From an uncultured Pelagibacteraceae bacterium (GTDB lineage: Bacteria > Pseudomonadota > Alphaproteobacteria > Pelagibacterales > Pelagibacteraceae): a DNA stretch of 64,000 bases. Position 1 is the first letter of the stretch; every line of letters starts with the position of its first letter. Of this stretch, positions 17,351-25,246 are shown piece after piece. The notes under the pieces were generated by a model. The model saw nothing but the letters and a program-made list of their open reading frames with translations, ran no database searches and was not told the DNA's origin. Location: assembly GCA_902595535.1 (NCBI GenBank), contig CACJQI010000006.1:16303-80302 (forward strand), written 5' to 3'. Position numbers and translations under genes: made by a program.

Positions 17351-18238
17351 TTAAGATTTAATATCAACTCTTTTTCTAATTATTTCTTTATCTAGTTTTA
17401 TCTCTCTATAAGAAATTATAAGCACACCTGTAAATATTATAAGAGCACCAATCCAGGTATAAAGATCTGGAATTTCACCAAACACAAAATATCCAATAAT
17501 TGATGCAAAAACTAAATTTAAAAAAGAGTAGGGTTGAGTCATGCTAACATCTACTAATTTAAAAGCATGGTTAAGTGTCAAATGTAATACAGTCCCACAA
17601 ATAGCTGCTAAAATTAAGTAAATAAAAGTTTTTAAACTAGGCATTTCCCAAAAAAATAAAACAATTATAAAACTTAATAAGCTCATAAATATAGATTGAT
17701 GTGCTAAAATTGTAATAGCACTATCATCTTTTGAGATTTTTTTAGTTATGATTATATTGATTGACCATAATAATGCTGAAAATAAAATCATATAGACCCC
17801 GATTGATATATCTACATAACCAGGTCTAATAATAACTAGCATCCCACCAAAACCAAGAACTAGAGCTAAAGTTCTATAAATATAAATCTTCTCTCCTAAA
17901 AAAAATACCGCAAGTATTGTTACCATCAAAGGTACAACAAATGATATTGCAGTAACTTTTTCGATAGGTAGTAATACTAATGAAGAAAAGTATAAAAGCA
18001 TTGCAGGCAAACCAAGTACCGCTCTCAACAAATGTTTTTTTAGATGATTTGTTTTTAGTACAACAAAATTTGTTTTGATTATGTAAGGCATAATAATTAT
18101 CAAACCTAAAAAAAATCTAAAAAAACCTGCAACATAAACATTTACATCTTCTTGAGCTATTCTTAAAAAAGAGAGCATTGCAGTTCCAAAAAAAACAGAG
18201 ATAATTATTAAAAAAATGGCTAATTTATTATTGGACAT
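17351..18238 (-). CDS. EamA-family (DMT) transporter
   Basis: 295 residues, ten predicted transmembrane helices arranged as two EamA repeats (about 5-140 and 150-280). Typical features are the N-terminal FRFFLGLIIIMPY at helix 2 and the LGEKIYIYRTLALVLGFGGMLVIIRPG block at the end of repeat 1 with FGEIPDLYTWIGALIIFTGV in repeat 2. These are drug/metabolite exporters of varied substrates. It lies 39 bases after a glycosyltransferase gene on the same strand. The ligand cannot be inferred. Confidence 0.88.
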   Translation of the reverse strand: MSNNKLAIFLIIISVFFGTAMLSFLRIAQEDVNVYVAGFFRFFLGLIIIMPYIIKTNFVVLKTNHLKKHLLRAVLGLPAMLLYFSSLVLLPIEKVTAISFVVPLMVTILAVFFLGEKIYIYRTLALVLGFGGMLVIIRPGYVDISIGVYMILFSALLWSINIIITKKISKDDSAITILAHQSIFMSLLSFIIVLFFWEMPSLKTFIYLILAAICGTVLHLTLNHAFKLVDVSMTQPYSFLNLVFASIIGYFVFGEIPDLYTWIGALIIFTGVLIISYREIKLDKEIIRKRVDIKS

Positions 18239-18277
18239 TAATAAATTACTATAAGTATAACTGGAGTATAAACAATC

Positions 18278-19360
18278 TTAGTTTAGGATATCTTTATATT
18301 TTTCAACAATATTTGACCAATAGAACTTTGTAACAAACTCTTTTGCATTTTTTCCATATTCTAAATATTTTTTGTTTTCTAAAATTGAATTCATTGAAAA
18401 ATAAATTGCATCTAGATTATTTCCATCACAAATTAAACCTGTCTTTTCATGCTCTATGGCATCTGATGCACCACCATCTTTTCCACCAATTGATGGAACA
18501 CTATATTGAGCTGCTTCTGTATAAGCTATTCCAAAACCTTCAACTGAGGATTTGTGAACAACTGATGGCATTACAAATACATCTGATTTTGCTACTAAAG
18601 CATTTTTTAAATCATCAGTAATATCTTTAAAAAACATTACCTGCGCTTCTAAGTCTAATTCTTTAACAAGGTTTTTAATATTTTCCTCTTCATCACCATA
18701 GCCGATACAAACATATACTATATCTGGATAAATCTGTTTAAGATTTCTTAAAGCCATTATTACTTTTTCATGATTTTTTCTCTTATCAAATCTTGAAACA
18801 GTTATTAATCTAGGTGTTTTAACTTTTAGTAAACTTTCAACTTTATCTAATGTTTTTTGATCTAAATTTTTAATTGGGTTAATTCCAGGGTTGATCACAA
18901 TAATCTTATCTTCATTTACCCCAACTTTTATTGCTAGATTTTTTGTGTATTCTGAATTTGCTACTACTTTTTCAACTTTATCTAACACTTCTAATAAACG
19001 ATTATTAATTCTAGATCCTTTTTCATGATTAATTTCTTTTCCATGAATTAAACAAATTTTTTTTTTATTTGTTTTTAAATGTTCTAAACTTTTCCAGTGA
19101 TCTGCAATTATTGCGTTAACTTTACTCTCTTTAACAAACTCATCAATTAAATGAGCTTTTCTATATTTTCTAAGAAATTTAGGTCCACCAACTCTTTCAA
19201 TAGAAAAAGATGCTTGTTCATCAAAATTTTTATGATTTTCAATATAATCTGCAAAAACTTTAATCATAAAGTTTTTAGATAGTTCTTTTGAAAGTCCCCA
19301 CATTAAACTTTGCATGCCTCCAAGTTCTGGAGGAAAAGATCTAGTAACAATTAAAAACAT
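18278..19360 (-). CDS. Glycosyltransferase family 4 (GT-B) protein
   Basis: 360 residues. N-terminal acceptor domain opens with RSFPPELGGMQSLMWGLS, the GGMQ-type motif of GT4; the C-terminal donor domain has LITVSRFDKRKNHEKVI and the E-x7-E nucleotide-sugar site in SSVEGFGIAYTEAAQYSVPSIGG. It would transfer a sugar from a nucleotide or lipid donor in envelope polysaccharide or glycolipid synthesis. The start overlaps the stop of the thioredoxin-like gene by one base, so the two are coupled although no functional link is evident. Confidence 0.88.
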   Translation of the reverse strand: MFLIVTRSFPPELGGMQSLMWGLSKELSKNFMIKVFADYIENHKNFDEQASFSIERVGGPKFLRKYRKAHLIDEFVKESKVNAIIADHWKSLEHLKTNKKKICLIHGKEINHEKGSRINNRLLEVLDKVEKVVANSEYTKNLAIKVGVNEDKIIVINPGINPIKNLDQKTLDKVESLLKVKTPRLITVSRFDKRKNHEKVIMALRNLKQIYPDIVYVCIGYGDEEENIKNLVKELDLEAQVMFFKDITDDLKNALVAKSDVFVMPSVVHKSSVEGFGIAYTEAAQYSVPSIGGKDGGASDAIEHEKTGLICDGNNLDAIYFSMNSILENKKYLEYGKNAKEFVTKFYWSNIVEKYKDILN

Positions 19361-19914
19361 TAATCAAACTTCCATTTAATACCGCATCCTGCGCTTGGAA
19401 TTTGATTTTCTGGTCCTTTACCAGTTTCTGCTATTTGTCTCATAGCTTTTAATAGATCACTTTCACCATCATTGACTGGTATAAATTTTTTTAATTCTCT
19501 TAATCTACCTCTATATTGAAGTTCTAAATTTTTATTATAACCAAAAAAATCAGGTGTACATACAGCGTCATAAGATTTTGCAATTTTCTGAGTATCATCA
19601 TGTAGATATGGAAAACTAAATTGATTATTGTTTGCAAATTTAATCATTTTATCAAATGAATCATCTGGATAATTCACAAAGTCATTTGAACATATTGCTA
19701 CTGAATTAATTCCTATTTTTTTTAATTCATTACAATCTTCAACAATTTCCTTAGTAACTGCTTTTACATAAGGACAATGATTACAAATAAACATTATCAA
19801 GGTACCATTTTCACCTTTAATGTTATCTAAAGTAACAATTTTATTTTCTGTAGATTTTAATTCAAATGGTAAAGCTTTTTTACCAAAATCACATATTGGA
19901 GTTTGTATCGGCAT
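19360..19914 (-). CDS. Thioredoxin-fold redox protein (peroxiredoxin/TlpA-like)
   Basis: 184 residues, thioredoxin-family fold. Redox motif C-N-H-C in MFICNHCPYVKAV (near residue 43-47), followed by a peroxiredoxin-like body (AICSNDFVNYPDDS, TPDFFGYNKN). It lacks a signal peptide, so it is probably cytosolic. Homologues are annotated as thioredoxin-family or AhpC/TSA-like proteins of unknown partner. The sequence ends in SAGCGIKWKFD, where the Cys may be a further redox residue. It is divergent from a gamma carbonic anhydrase gene by 20 bases. Confidence 0.82.
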   Translation of the reverse strand: MPIQTPICDFGKKALPFELKSTENKIVTLDNIKGENGTLIMFICNHCPYVKAVTKEIVEDCNELKKIGINSVAICSNDFVNYPDDSFDKMIKFANNNQFSFPYLHDDTQKIAKSYDAVCTPDFFGYNKNLELQYRGRLRELKKFIPVNDGESDLLKAMRQIAETGKGPENQIPSAGCGIKWKFD

Positions 19915-19934
19915 ACTGTAATAATATATAAATT

Positions 19935-20447
19935 ATGTTTTATGATTTAAAAGATAAAAAACCAAAAAACTCTGGTGAAAATTGGGTAGCACCTAACGCA
20001 ACTATAATTGGCGATGTAACTTTGGAAAAAAATACCAGTATTTGGTTTAATGCTGTTTTACGTGGAGACCTTGAAAATATTCACATTGGTGAGGGTTCTA
20101 ACATTCAAGATGGCAGTGTATTGCATACAGATCCAGGATATCCTTTAAAAGTTGGAAAAAATGTAACTGTGGGTCATTTAGTTATGCTTCATGGATGTAC
20201 TATAGGAGAAAATAGTTTGATTGGTATTGGAGCTGTTATACTTAATAACGCTAAAATTGGTAAGAATTGTATTATTGGTGCAAAAACTTTAATTGCTGAA
20301 AATAAAGAGATACCAGATGATTCTTTAGTAGTCGGTTCTCCGGGTAGAATTATTAGAAAAGTAACTGAACAAGAGAAAGAAGCTGTTTTAAAAAATACAA
20401 AACATTATCAAGATAATTGGAAAAGATATTCACAATCAATTTTTTAA
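19935..20447 (+). CDS. Gamma carbonic anhydrase-like hexapeptide-repeat protein
   Basis: 170 residues built of left-handed beta-helix hexapeptides. The three metal-binding histidines of the gamma-CA family are visible in SVLHTD, TVGHLV and MLHGCTIG, with WFNAVLRGD in the N-terminal third. It belongs to the YrdA/PaaY/CaiE branch, whose members may be carbonic anhydrases or thioesterases. A DUF1330 gene follows after 12 bases with a good AAGGAAG ribosome site. Confidence 0.88.
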   Translation: MFYDLKDKKPKNSGENWVAPNATIIGDVTLEKNTSIWFNAVLRGDLENIHIGEGSNIQDGSVLHTDPGYPLKVGKNVTVGHLVMLHGCTIGENSLIGIGAVILNNAKIGKNCIIGAKTLIAENKEIPDDSLVVGSPGRIIRKVTEQEKEAVLKNTKHYQDNWKRYSQSIF

Positions 20448-20459
20448 AGGAAGTATTTA

Positions 20460-20750
20460 ATGTCAGCAGGTTATGTAATTGCACAATTAAAGGTAACAAA
20501 TCCAGAAAACTATAAAGAGTATGTCACTAAAGTTAGTGAAGTAGTTAAGAAATTTGGAGGCGAATATCTTGTTAGAAATGGTGAGTATCAAGTTGTTGAA
20601 GGAAAAGATAATTTTCCAAGATTAGTAATTATTAAATTCCCAACTTACGAAAAAGCTCTCGAATGGTATCATTCAGATGAATATAAACCAGTAAAAGATA
20701 TACGATTACAAAATTCTGAAGGAAGTAATATAATTGTTAAGGGTGTATAA
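20460..20750 (+). CDS. DUF1330 family protein
   Basis: 96 residues, the full length of the DUF1330 (dimeric alpha-beta barrel) family: YVIAQLKVTNPENYKEY at the N-terminus, GGEYLVRNGEYQVVEG in the middle and the strongly conserved RLVIIKFPTYEKALEWYHSDEY near residue 60. No catalytic function is proven for the family. It is probably cotranscribed with the gamma carbonic anhydrase. Confidence 0.92.
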   Translation: MSAGYVIAQLKVTNPENYKEYVTKVSEVVKKFGGEYLVRNGEYQVVEGKDNFPRLVIIKFPTYEKALEWYHSDEYKPVKDIRLQNSEGSNIIVKGV

Positions 20751-20758
20751 AAAAAATT

Positions 20759-21358
20759 TTAAGGAACTAACCAATATTCTTTATTATTTTTAATATCAAA
20801 TTTAGCTCTACGATGACCTTTCGCTGCAAGATATAGCCATTCTATTGATTTGATATAACATTTAATCACAGTAAAGTTTTTATAACCATCTTCACTTTGT
20901 TCCATTGTATAATCAAAATCTTCCAATTTAGAAATCATACCAGAAGTAGGGTTTTCAGATATGGTTCCAGGAGGACTATCGGTTAAATAACATCTTCTAC
21001 TAATGTGTTGAGTTTTTTTCCACGATGCTTCTGTTACAGAGTTTTGATTATTTATTTCACATTCAACCTTAACTCTTAATTGTATTTTTTCCTCTTTGTC
21101 ATAGAAAAGTAATGAGGCATTATTATTATTTTTTAAAATATTTACTTTTGGCGATCTTAGATCTGTATGAAATTGTAATAAATTATTTTCTCTAACTGAT
21201 TTCCTTAAAACAACAATTCTTCCATCAATTTCATCGTTATTTGAGCACATAAATACTGGTATTCTAAAAGGGGAACTTCTATTGGTTACTGCATCTTCAA
21301 GCATAGACCAATATTTATTTTGTATTTCTGCTAAATCTTCATAGTATGCTGGTTGCAT
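20759..21358 (-). CDS. Pyridoxamine 5'-phosphate oxidase-family flavoprotein
   Basis: 199 residues of the split-barrel FMN-binding fold. IDGRIVVLRKSVRENNLLQFHTDLRSPKVNIL corresponds to the FMN-binding strands of PNPOx-like proteins, and the C-terminal EWLYLAAKGHRRAKFD to the family's closing motif. It lacks clear pyridoxal-specific residues, so it may be a generic flavin oxidoreductase rather than PdxH. It lies three bases after a beta-hydroxyacid dehydrogenase gene on the same strand. Confidence 0.78.
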   Translation of the reverse strand: MQPAYYEDLAEIQNKYWSMLEDAVTNRSSPFRIPVFMCSNNDEIDGRIVVLRKSVRENNLLQFHTDLRSPKVNILKNNNNASLLFYDKEEKIQLRVKVECEINNQNSVTEASWKKTQHISRRCYLTDSPPGTISENPTSGMISKLEDFDYTMEQSEDGYKNFTVIKCYIKSIEWLYLAAKGHRRAKFDIKNNKEYWLVP

Positions 21359-21361
21359 ACT

Positions 21362-22231
21362 TTATTTTCTAAATCTTTTTATTAAGCTAGAAGTGTCCCA
21401 TCGATTACCACCCATTTCCTGAACATCACCATAATATTTATCTACTAACTCTGTAACAGGCAACAAAGAACCATTATTTTTGGCTTCTTCCATAGCAATT
21501 TTTAAATCTTTTCTCATCCAATCCACAGCAAAACCAAAATCAAATTTATCATCAATCATAGTTTTATATCTATTTTCCATTTGCCAAGACTGTGCAGCAC
21601 CTTTAGATATAACTTCAATTACATCTTCCATATTTAAACCAGCTTTCATCCCAAAATTTATTCCTTCAGATAAACCTTGAACTAATCCTGCTATACAAAT
21701 TTGATTAACCATTTTTGCCAATTGTCCATTTCCAGCTCCACCTAACAACTTCATCTTTTTGCTATAACAATCTATTTTATCTTTTGCTTTCTCAAAATCA
21801 GCTTGATCTCCACCAATCATAACTGTTAAGGCACCATTTTCAGCACCAGCTTGACCACCAGATACAGGAGCATCTAATGCACCAAAATCATTTTTTTTTG
21901 CATATTCATAAATCTCACGAGCAATAGTTGCAGAAGCAGTTGTATTGTCTATATAGATTGCACTTTTTTTAATTGTTTTAAAAATTCCATTTTCACCAAA
22001 AGTTACCTCTCTTAAATCATTATCATTTCCAACGCAGGTAAATATATAATCAGCTCCTTCAGCAGCTTTAGCAGGAGTATCTGCTTTAGTTCCTTTATAT
22101 TCACTTATCCATTTATCAGCTTTTGCACCCGTTCTATTATAAACAGTTACATTATGACCAGCTTTTGATATATAACCAGCCATTGGATAACCCATGACAC
22201 CAAGACCTATGAAAGCAACATTACAAGACAT
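21362..22231 (-). CDS. Beta-hydroxyacid dehydrogenase (3-hydroxyisobutyrate / tartronate-semialdehyde type)
   Basis: 289 residues. NAD(P)-binding GLGVMGYPMAGYISKAGH at the N-terminus (8-25), substrate-binding DAPVSGGQAGAENG (about 118-131) and the catalytic Lys in GNGQLAKMVNQI (near 170) define the 3-hydroxyisobutyrate dehydrogenase family. Members oxidise or reduce short hydroxyacids or semialdehydes such as tartronate semialdehyde, succinate semialdehyde or 3-hydroxyisobutyrate. The sequence alone does not choose between them. Divergent from an MFS transporter by 14 bases. Confidence 0.9.
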   Translation of the reverse strand: MSCNVAFIGLGVMGYPMAGYISKAGHNVTVYNRTGAKADKWISEYKGTKADTPAKAAEGADYIFTCVGNDNDLREVTFGENGIFKTIKKSAIYIDNTTASATIAREIYEYAKKNDFGALDAPVSGGQAGAENGALTVMIGGDQADFEKAKDKIDCYSKKMKLLGGAGNGQLAKMVNQICIAGLVQGLSEGINFGMKAGLNMEDVIEVISKGAAQSWQMENRYKTMIDDKFDFGFAVDWMRKDLKIAMEEAKNNGSLLPVTELVDKYYGDVQEMGGNRWDTSSLIKRFRK

Positions 22232-22245
22232 AATTTTTATTTCCT

Positions 22246-23451
22246 ATGTTTAACAATTTGAAGTTTAAAGTAATTTTATTTGGATTTATTTTTACATTTT
22301 TTTCTAGTTTTGGACAGAGTTATTTTTTAGGATTATTTAATTCTAGCATACGAGAGACATTATCTATTACTCATGGACAATTTGGTACAATTTATGCATC
22401 TGCAACTTTATGTAGTAGCTTATTATTAATTTGGGTTGGAAAAAAAATTGATGATGTAAATATTTTTAAATTTGCTTTTTTTGTAATTATACTTTTATCA
22501 TTTGCTTGTTTTTTCTTTTCAAAAATTTCATCAGTTTTACTTCTTTTTATTGCAATATTTTTGATGAGATTTTCTGGCCAAGGATTAATGTCTCACACAG
22601 CATCAACAACAATTTCAAGATATTTTACTAAAACTAGAGGAAAAGCTTTAAGCATAAGTTGGTTTGGATTGTCCTCAGCGGAATTCATTATGCCAGTATT
22701 AATGGTATACTTATTAACAATTATTAGTTGGCAAAATCTATGGGTAATATTTTCAATTACAGTTTTAATTTTCCTACCAATAGTTTCTTTTTTATTAATA
22801 AAAAATCTAAATTTAGATTCTAGAGAGTCTAAAGATGAAAATATTAAAGATGAAGAAATTAAACAATGGAAGAGAATAGAGGTTATTAAAGATTATAGAT
22901 TTTATATAATTAGTCTTAATATGCTTGCTATGCCATGGATCTTTACTGGCTTTGCTGTATTTCAATCATTTGTACAAACATCAAAAGGTTGGGGGCCTTA
23001 CACAATCGCTCAATCATTTATGTCTTACTCAATTTTTTCTGTTTTGACTTTATTCTTGTCTGGATATTTAATTGATAAATTCACAAGTAGAAAATTATTA
23101 ATATTTATGAACATCCCGCTTTTACTCTCAGCAATTGTATTATTCTTTTTTGATACGCCAATTATCGCTTTTGTATTTTTAGGTCTAGTTGGAATTTCTA
23201 ATGGTTTTGCAAATATTTTAGGCTCTTCTACTTGGGCTGAGCTTTATGGAGTAAAACATATTGGATCAATAAAAGCTTTAACGACTGCATTAATGGTATT
23301 TGCTACAGCATTTGGCACAGCTTTATATGGATTTTTGATTGATATTGGTTTTACTATAGAAGAAATTATAGCTGTTTCAGGCACTTATATTTCTATCTCT
23401 TTAATCCTTCTTTTTTTAATAAGAAAAAAGCTCAATCCAGTTATTATTTAA
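22246..23451 (+). CDS. MFS transporter
   Basis: 401 residues, about twelve transmembrane helices in two halves separated by a charged loop (residues about 190-215, rich in D, E and K). Features such as FGTIYASATLCSSLLLIWVGKKIDD after helix 2 and GISNGFANILGSSTWAELYG in the second half match major-facilitator uniporters/symporters of the monocarboxylate-like group. No ligand-specific residues are recognised. The neighbour is a hydroxyacid dehydrogenase reading the other way, which might hint at a hydroxyacid, but this is weak. Confidence 0.85.
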   Translation: MFNNLKFKVILFGFIFTFFSSFGQSYFLGLFNSSIRETLSITHGQFGTIYASATLCSSLLLIWVGKKIDDVNIFKFAFFVIILLSFACFFFSKISSVLLLFIAIFLMRFSGQGLMSHTASTTISRYFTKTRGKALSISWFGLSSAEFIMPVLMVYLLTIISWQNLWVIFSITVLIFLPIVSFLLIKNLNLDSRESKDENIKDEEIKQWKRIEVIKDYRFYIISLNMLAMPWIFTGFAVFQSFVQTSKGWGPYTIAQSFMSYSIFSVLTLFLSGYLIDKFTSRKLLIFMNIPLLLSAIVLFFFDTPIIAFVFLGLVGISNGFANILGSSTWAELYGVKHIGSIKALTTALMVFATAFGTALYGFLIDIGFTIEEIIAVSGTYISISLILLFLIRKKLNPVII

Positions 23452-23458
23452 AAAGAAC

Positions 23459-23487
23459 TTGCATTTTAGAGGTCTCAGGTATAAATA
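23459..23487 (+). promoter_or_regulatory. Sigma-70-type promoter of rpoZ, possibly leaderless
   Basis: TTGCAT (23459-23464), a 17-base spacer, then TAAATA (23482-23487). The rpoZ ATG is at 23495, seven bases after the -10 element, where transcription would normally begin. The mRNA would then have almost no leader and no Shine-Dalgarno sequence. Confidence 0.55.
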
Positions 23488-23494
23488 ATCGCCC

Positions 23495-24013
23495 ATGGCA
23501 AGAGTAACAGTTGAAGACTGCATAGATAAAGTAGAAAGTCCTTACGAATTAGTTCTTGTTGCTAAAGAAAGAGCAACTCAATTAAACTCAGGTATCGAAC
23601 CATTACTGGATAGAGATAATGATAAAAATACAGTTATCTCTTTGAGAGAAATAGCAGAAGAAAAAATTAAAGTTTCAGATTTAACTGAGAGTGCTGTTTA
23701 CAAACTTAGAAAACACGTTGAACAAGTTGATGATGGCTCTGAGGACGATGAAGAAATAGGTGATGATTTTGAAAACATGTATAAGGGTGAAATTTCAAAA
23801 AGTGGTACACCAATTTTACCATCTAAAAGAGCAAGAAAAACTCCAGAAAAAATTCAAGTATCTCAAGAAGACTTAGCTGAAATACAAAATTCTACTGAAA
23901 CAAGTTCTGCTGATCCTTTAGAAGCAAATGCTGAAGAGGGTGATGCATCTATCGAAGAGATGCAAGCTGAAGAAATTCAATCTAACGAAGAAGATACTAA
24001 TAGCGAAGATTAA
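23495..24013 (+). CDS. rpoZ: RNA polymerase omega subunit with long acidic tail
   Basis: 172 residues. The first 80 residues are the conserved omega fold: MARVTVEDCI, then YELVLVAKERATQLNSG and the KNTVISLREIAEEKI helix. The remaining 90 residues form a low-complexity, glutamate/aspartate-rich tail (for example around 75-90 and 125-172), which is longer than in most bacterial omegas. It assists assembly of RNA polymerase around the beta' subunit. It carries its own promoter with virtually no leader and ends at a bidirectional terminator. Confidence 0.93.
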   Translation: MARVTVEDCIDKVESPYELVLVAKERATQLNSGIEPLLDRDNDKNTVISLREIAEEKIKVSDLTESAVYKLRKHVEQVDDGSEDDEEIGDDFENMYKGEISKSGTPILPSKRARKTPEKIQVSQEDLAEIQNSTETSSADPLEANAEEGDASIEEMQAEEIQSNEEDTNSED

Positions 24014-24020
24014 TATCCCC

Positions 24021-24060
24021 AAAAAAAAAGGGCTCTGAAAATCAAAGCCCTTTAAATTTT
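24021..24060. terminator. Bidirectional intrinsic terminator
   Basis: Stem AAAGGGCT (24027-24034) with AGCCCTTT (24046-24053), loop of 11 bases. The A9 run on its left acts as a T run for the minus strand and TTTAAATTTT follows on the right for the plus strand. It separates the convergent rpoZ and betaine binding-protein genes. Confidence 0.85.
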
Positions 24061-24073
24061 ATTTAAATAATAA

Positions 24074-25078
24074 TTAATTTGGAATCCAGCTTCTCCATTT
24101 GTCAGGATTAGCATCTTTCCATTCTTTAACTACTTCTTTAAGATCTCTGTTTTTTTGTTTAACTTCAACTAGCATTACAGCTTGATCTGCATTATCAAAC
24201 TTCATTTTTTTGAAGAATGCTCTAGCTTTAGCGTGTTCAGCTTTAGCAAAAGTTTCTGGATTACCATAGTTGAAAGTGTAATCTTTTGCCCAACCTGTAG
24301 CAGGCCATGCAGCAGTTCCACAATCTTTCCAGTTATTTGCTTCTGTGAAGCTATCACAAACTTTATGAGCAGGTAGATTTACACCAACCATGTCATAAGC
24401 ACCAAAGAACCAATGAGGCTCCCATAGGTATAACAAGAATGGTTCTTTTCTTTCATATGCAGCTACTGCTTCAGCAATTGCTGCTGCTTCTGTTCCTAGT
24501 TCGTCAGCTTGGAAATCAATCCCTAAAAGATCTAATCTTTTTTGGTCATGACAGTTCCAACCAGCTACTGGACAAGCAATCAATCTTCCTTTGCTTCCAG
24601 ATTCAATTGATGCAAACTTATCTTTATGTTTATTTAGATCTTTCCATGATTTAATACCTAAACTTTCAGCAGCATATCTAGGAATGTAATAATCTGAAAG
24701 TCCAATTATTCCAGTAGTACCTAGAAGCTCAATACTTCCATCACCTTCATAATTAAACATAGTTTTACCGTCGTAAACTAGTGGACCTTTCATCATTACA
24801 GTATCCGCTTCAGCATAACTTGGCCAACTTTCACAAGCGAAATCAATTTCACCTGCAGCTATTGCTTCCCATAGACCTGTTCCTGATGGAAACACAACTC
24901 TTTTTACTTTGTAACCTAATTCTTCCTCCAACATACTGACTGCTACTTGACAAGTAATTTCTCCACCTGTCCAGTCTGCTACAGCTGCTGTTAATCTCTT
25001 AGCATTTGCTTGAGAAAAAGTTCCTAATATAAGTACAAAAGATAATATCAGAGTTGATATTTTTTTTGATAACTTCAT
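24074..25078 (-). CDS. Glycine betaine/DMSP-type ABC transporter substrate-binding protein
   Basis: 334 residues with signal peptide (first 26 residues, ending QANA) and an OpuAC/ProX-type binding domain: AVADWTGGEITCQVAVSMLEEELGY at the start of the mature chain, several tryptophans (W in TGLWEAIAAGE, CESWPSY, LWEPHW) of the kind that form an aromatic cage around trimethylammonium or dimethylsulfonium groups. It serves the fused permease encoded just upstream on the same strand, from which it is separated by a terminator. In SAR11 such transporters import betaine and DMSP; ligand choice here is inference. Confidence 0.9.
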   Translation of the reverse strand: MKLSKKISTLILSFVLILGTFSQANAKRLTAAVADWTGGEITCQVAVSMLEEELGYKVKRVVFPSGTGLWEAIAAGEIDFACESWPSYAEADTVMMKGPLVYDGKTMFNYEGDGSIELLGTTGIIGLSDYYIPRYAAESLGIKSWKDLNKHKDKFASIESGSKGRLIACPVAGWNCHDQKRLDLLGIDFQADELGTEAAAIAEAVAAYERKEPFLLYLWEPHWFFGAYDMVGVNLPAHKVCDSFTEANNWKDCGTAAWPATGWAKDYTFNYGNPETFAKAEHAKARAFFKKMKFDNADQAVMLVEVKQKNRDLKEVVKEWKDANPDKWRSWIPN

Positions 25079-25171
25079 TATTTCTCCTCTAAATTAATTT
25101 AAAAAAGTATACTAATTCAAAAATTACACGCATGTAAACTGTATAAATTAAGTAATTATGATTAATTTATT

Positions 25172-25205
25172 AAAAAAAGGTGTGGTTTATTGTCAATAAC
25201 CCACA
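25172..25205 (-). terminator. Intrinsic terminator between fused permease and binding-protein genes
   Basis: On the minus strand a hairpin of two five-base-pair blocks with one mismatch (25181-25205) is followed directly by seven T (plus-strand A run 25172-25178). It lies after the permease gene and before the binding-protein gene, so most permease transcripts should stop here and the binding protein should have its own promoter in the remaining roughly 90 bases. Confidence 0.6.
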
Positions 25206-25246
25206 ATAGGTTTCTGTATATTTAATTTTTTATATCTCAGCTGAAT

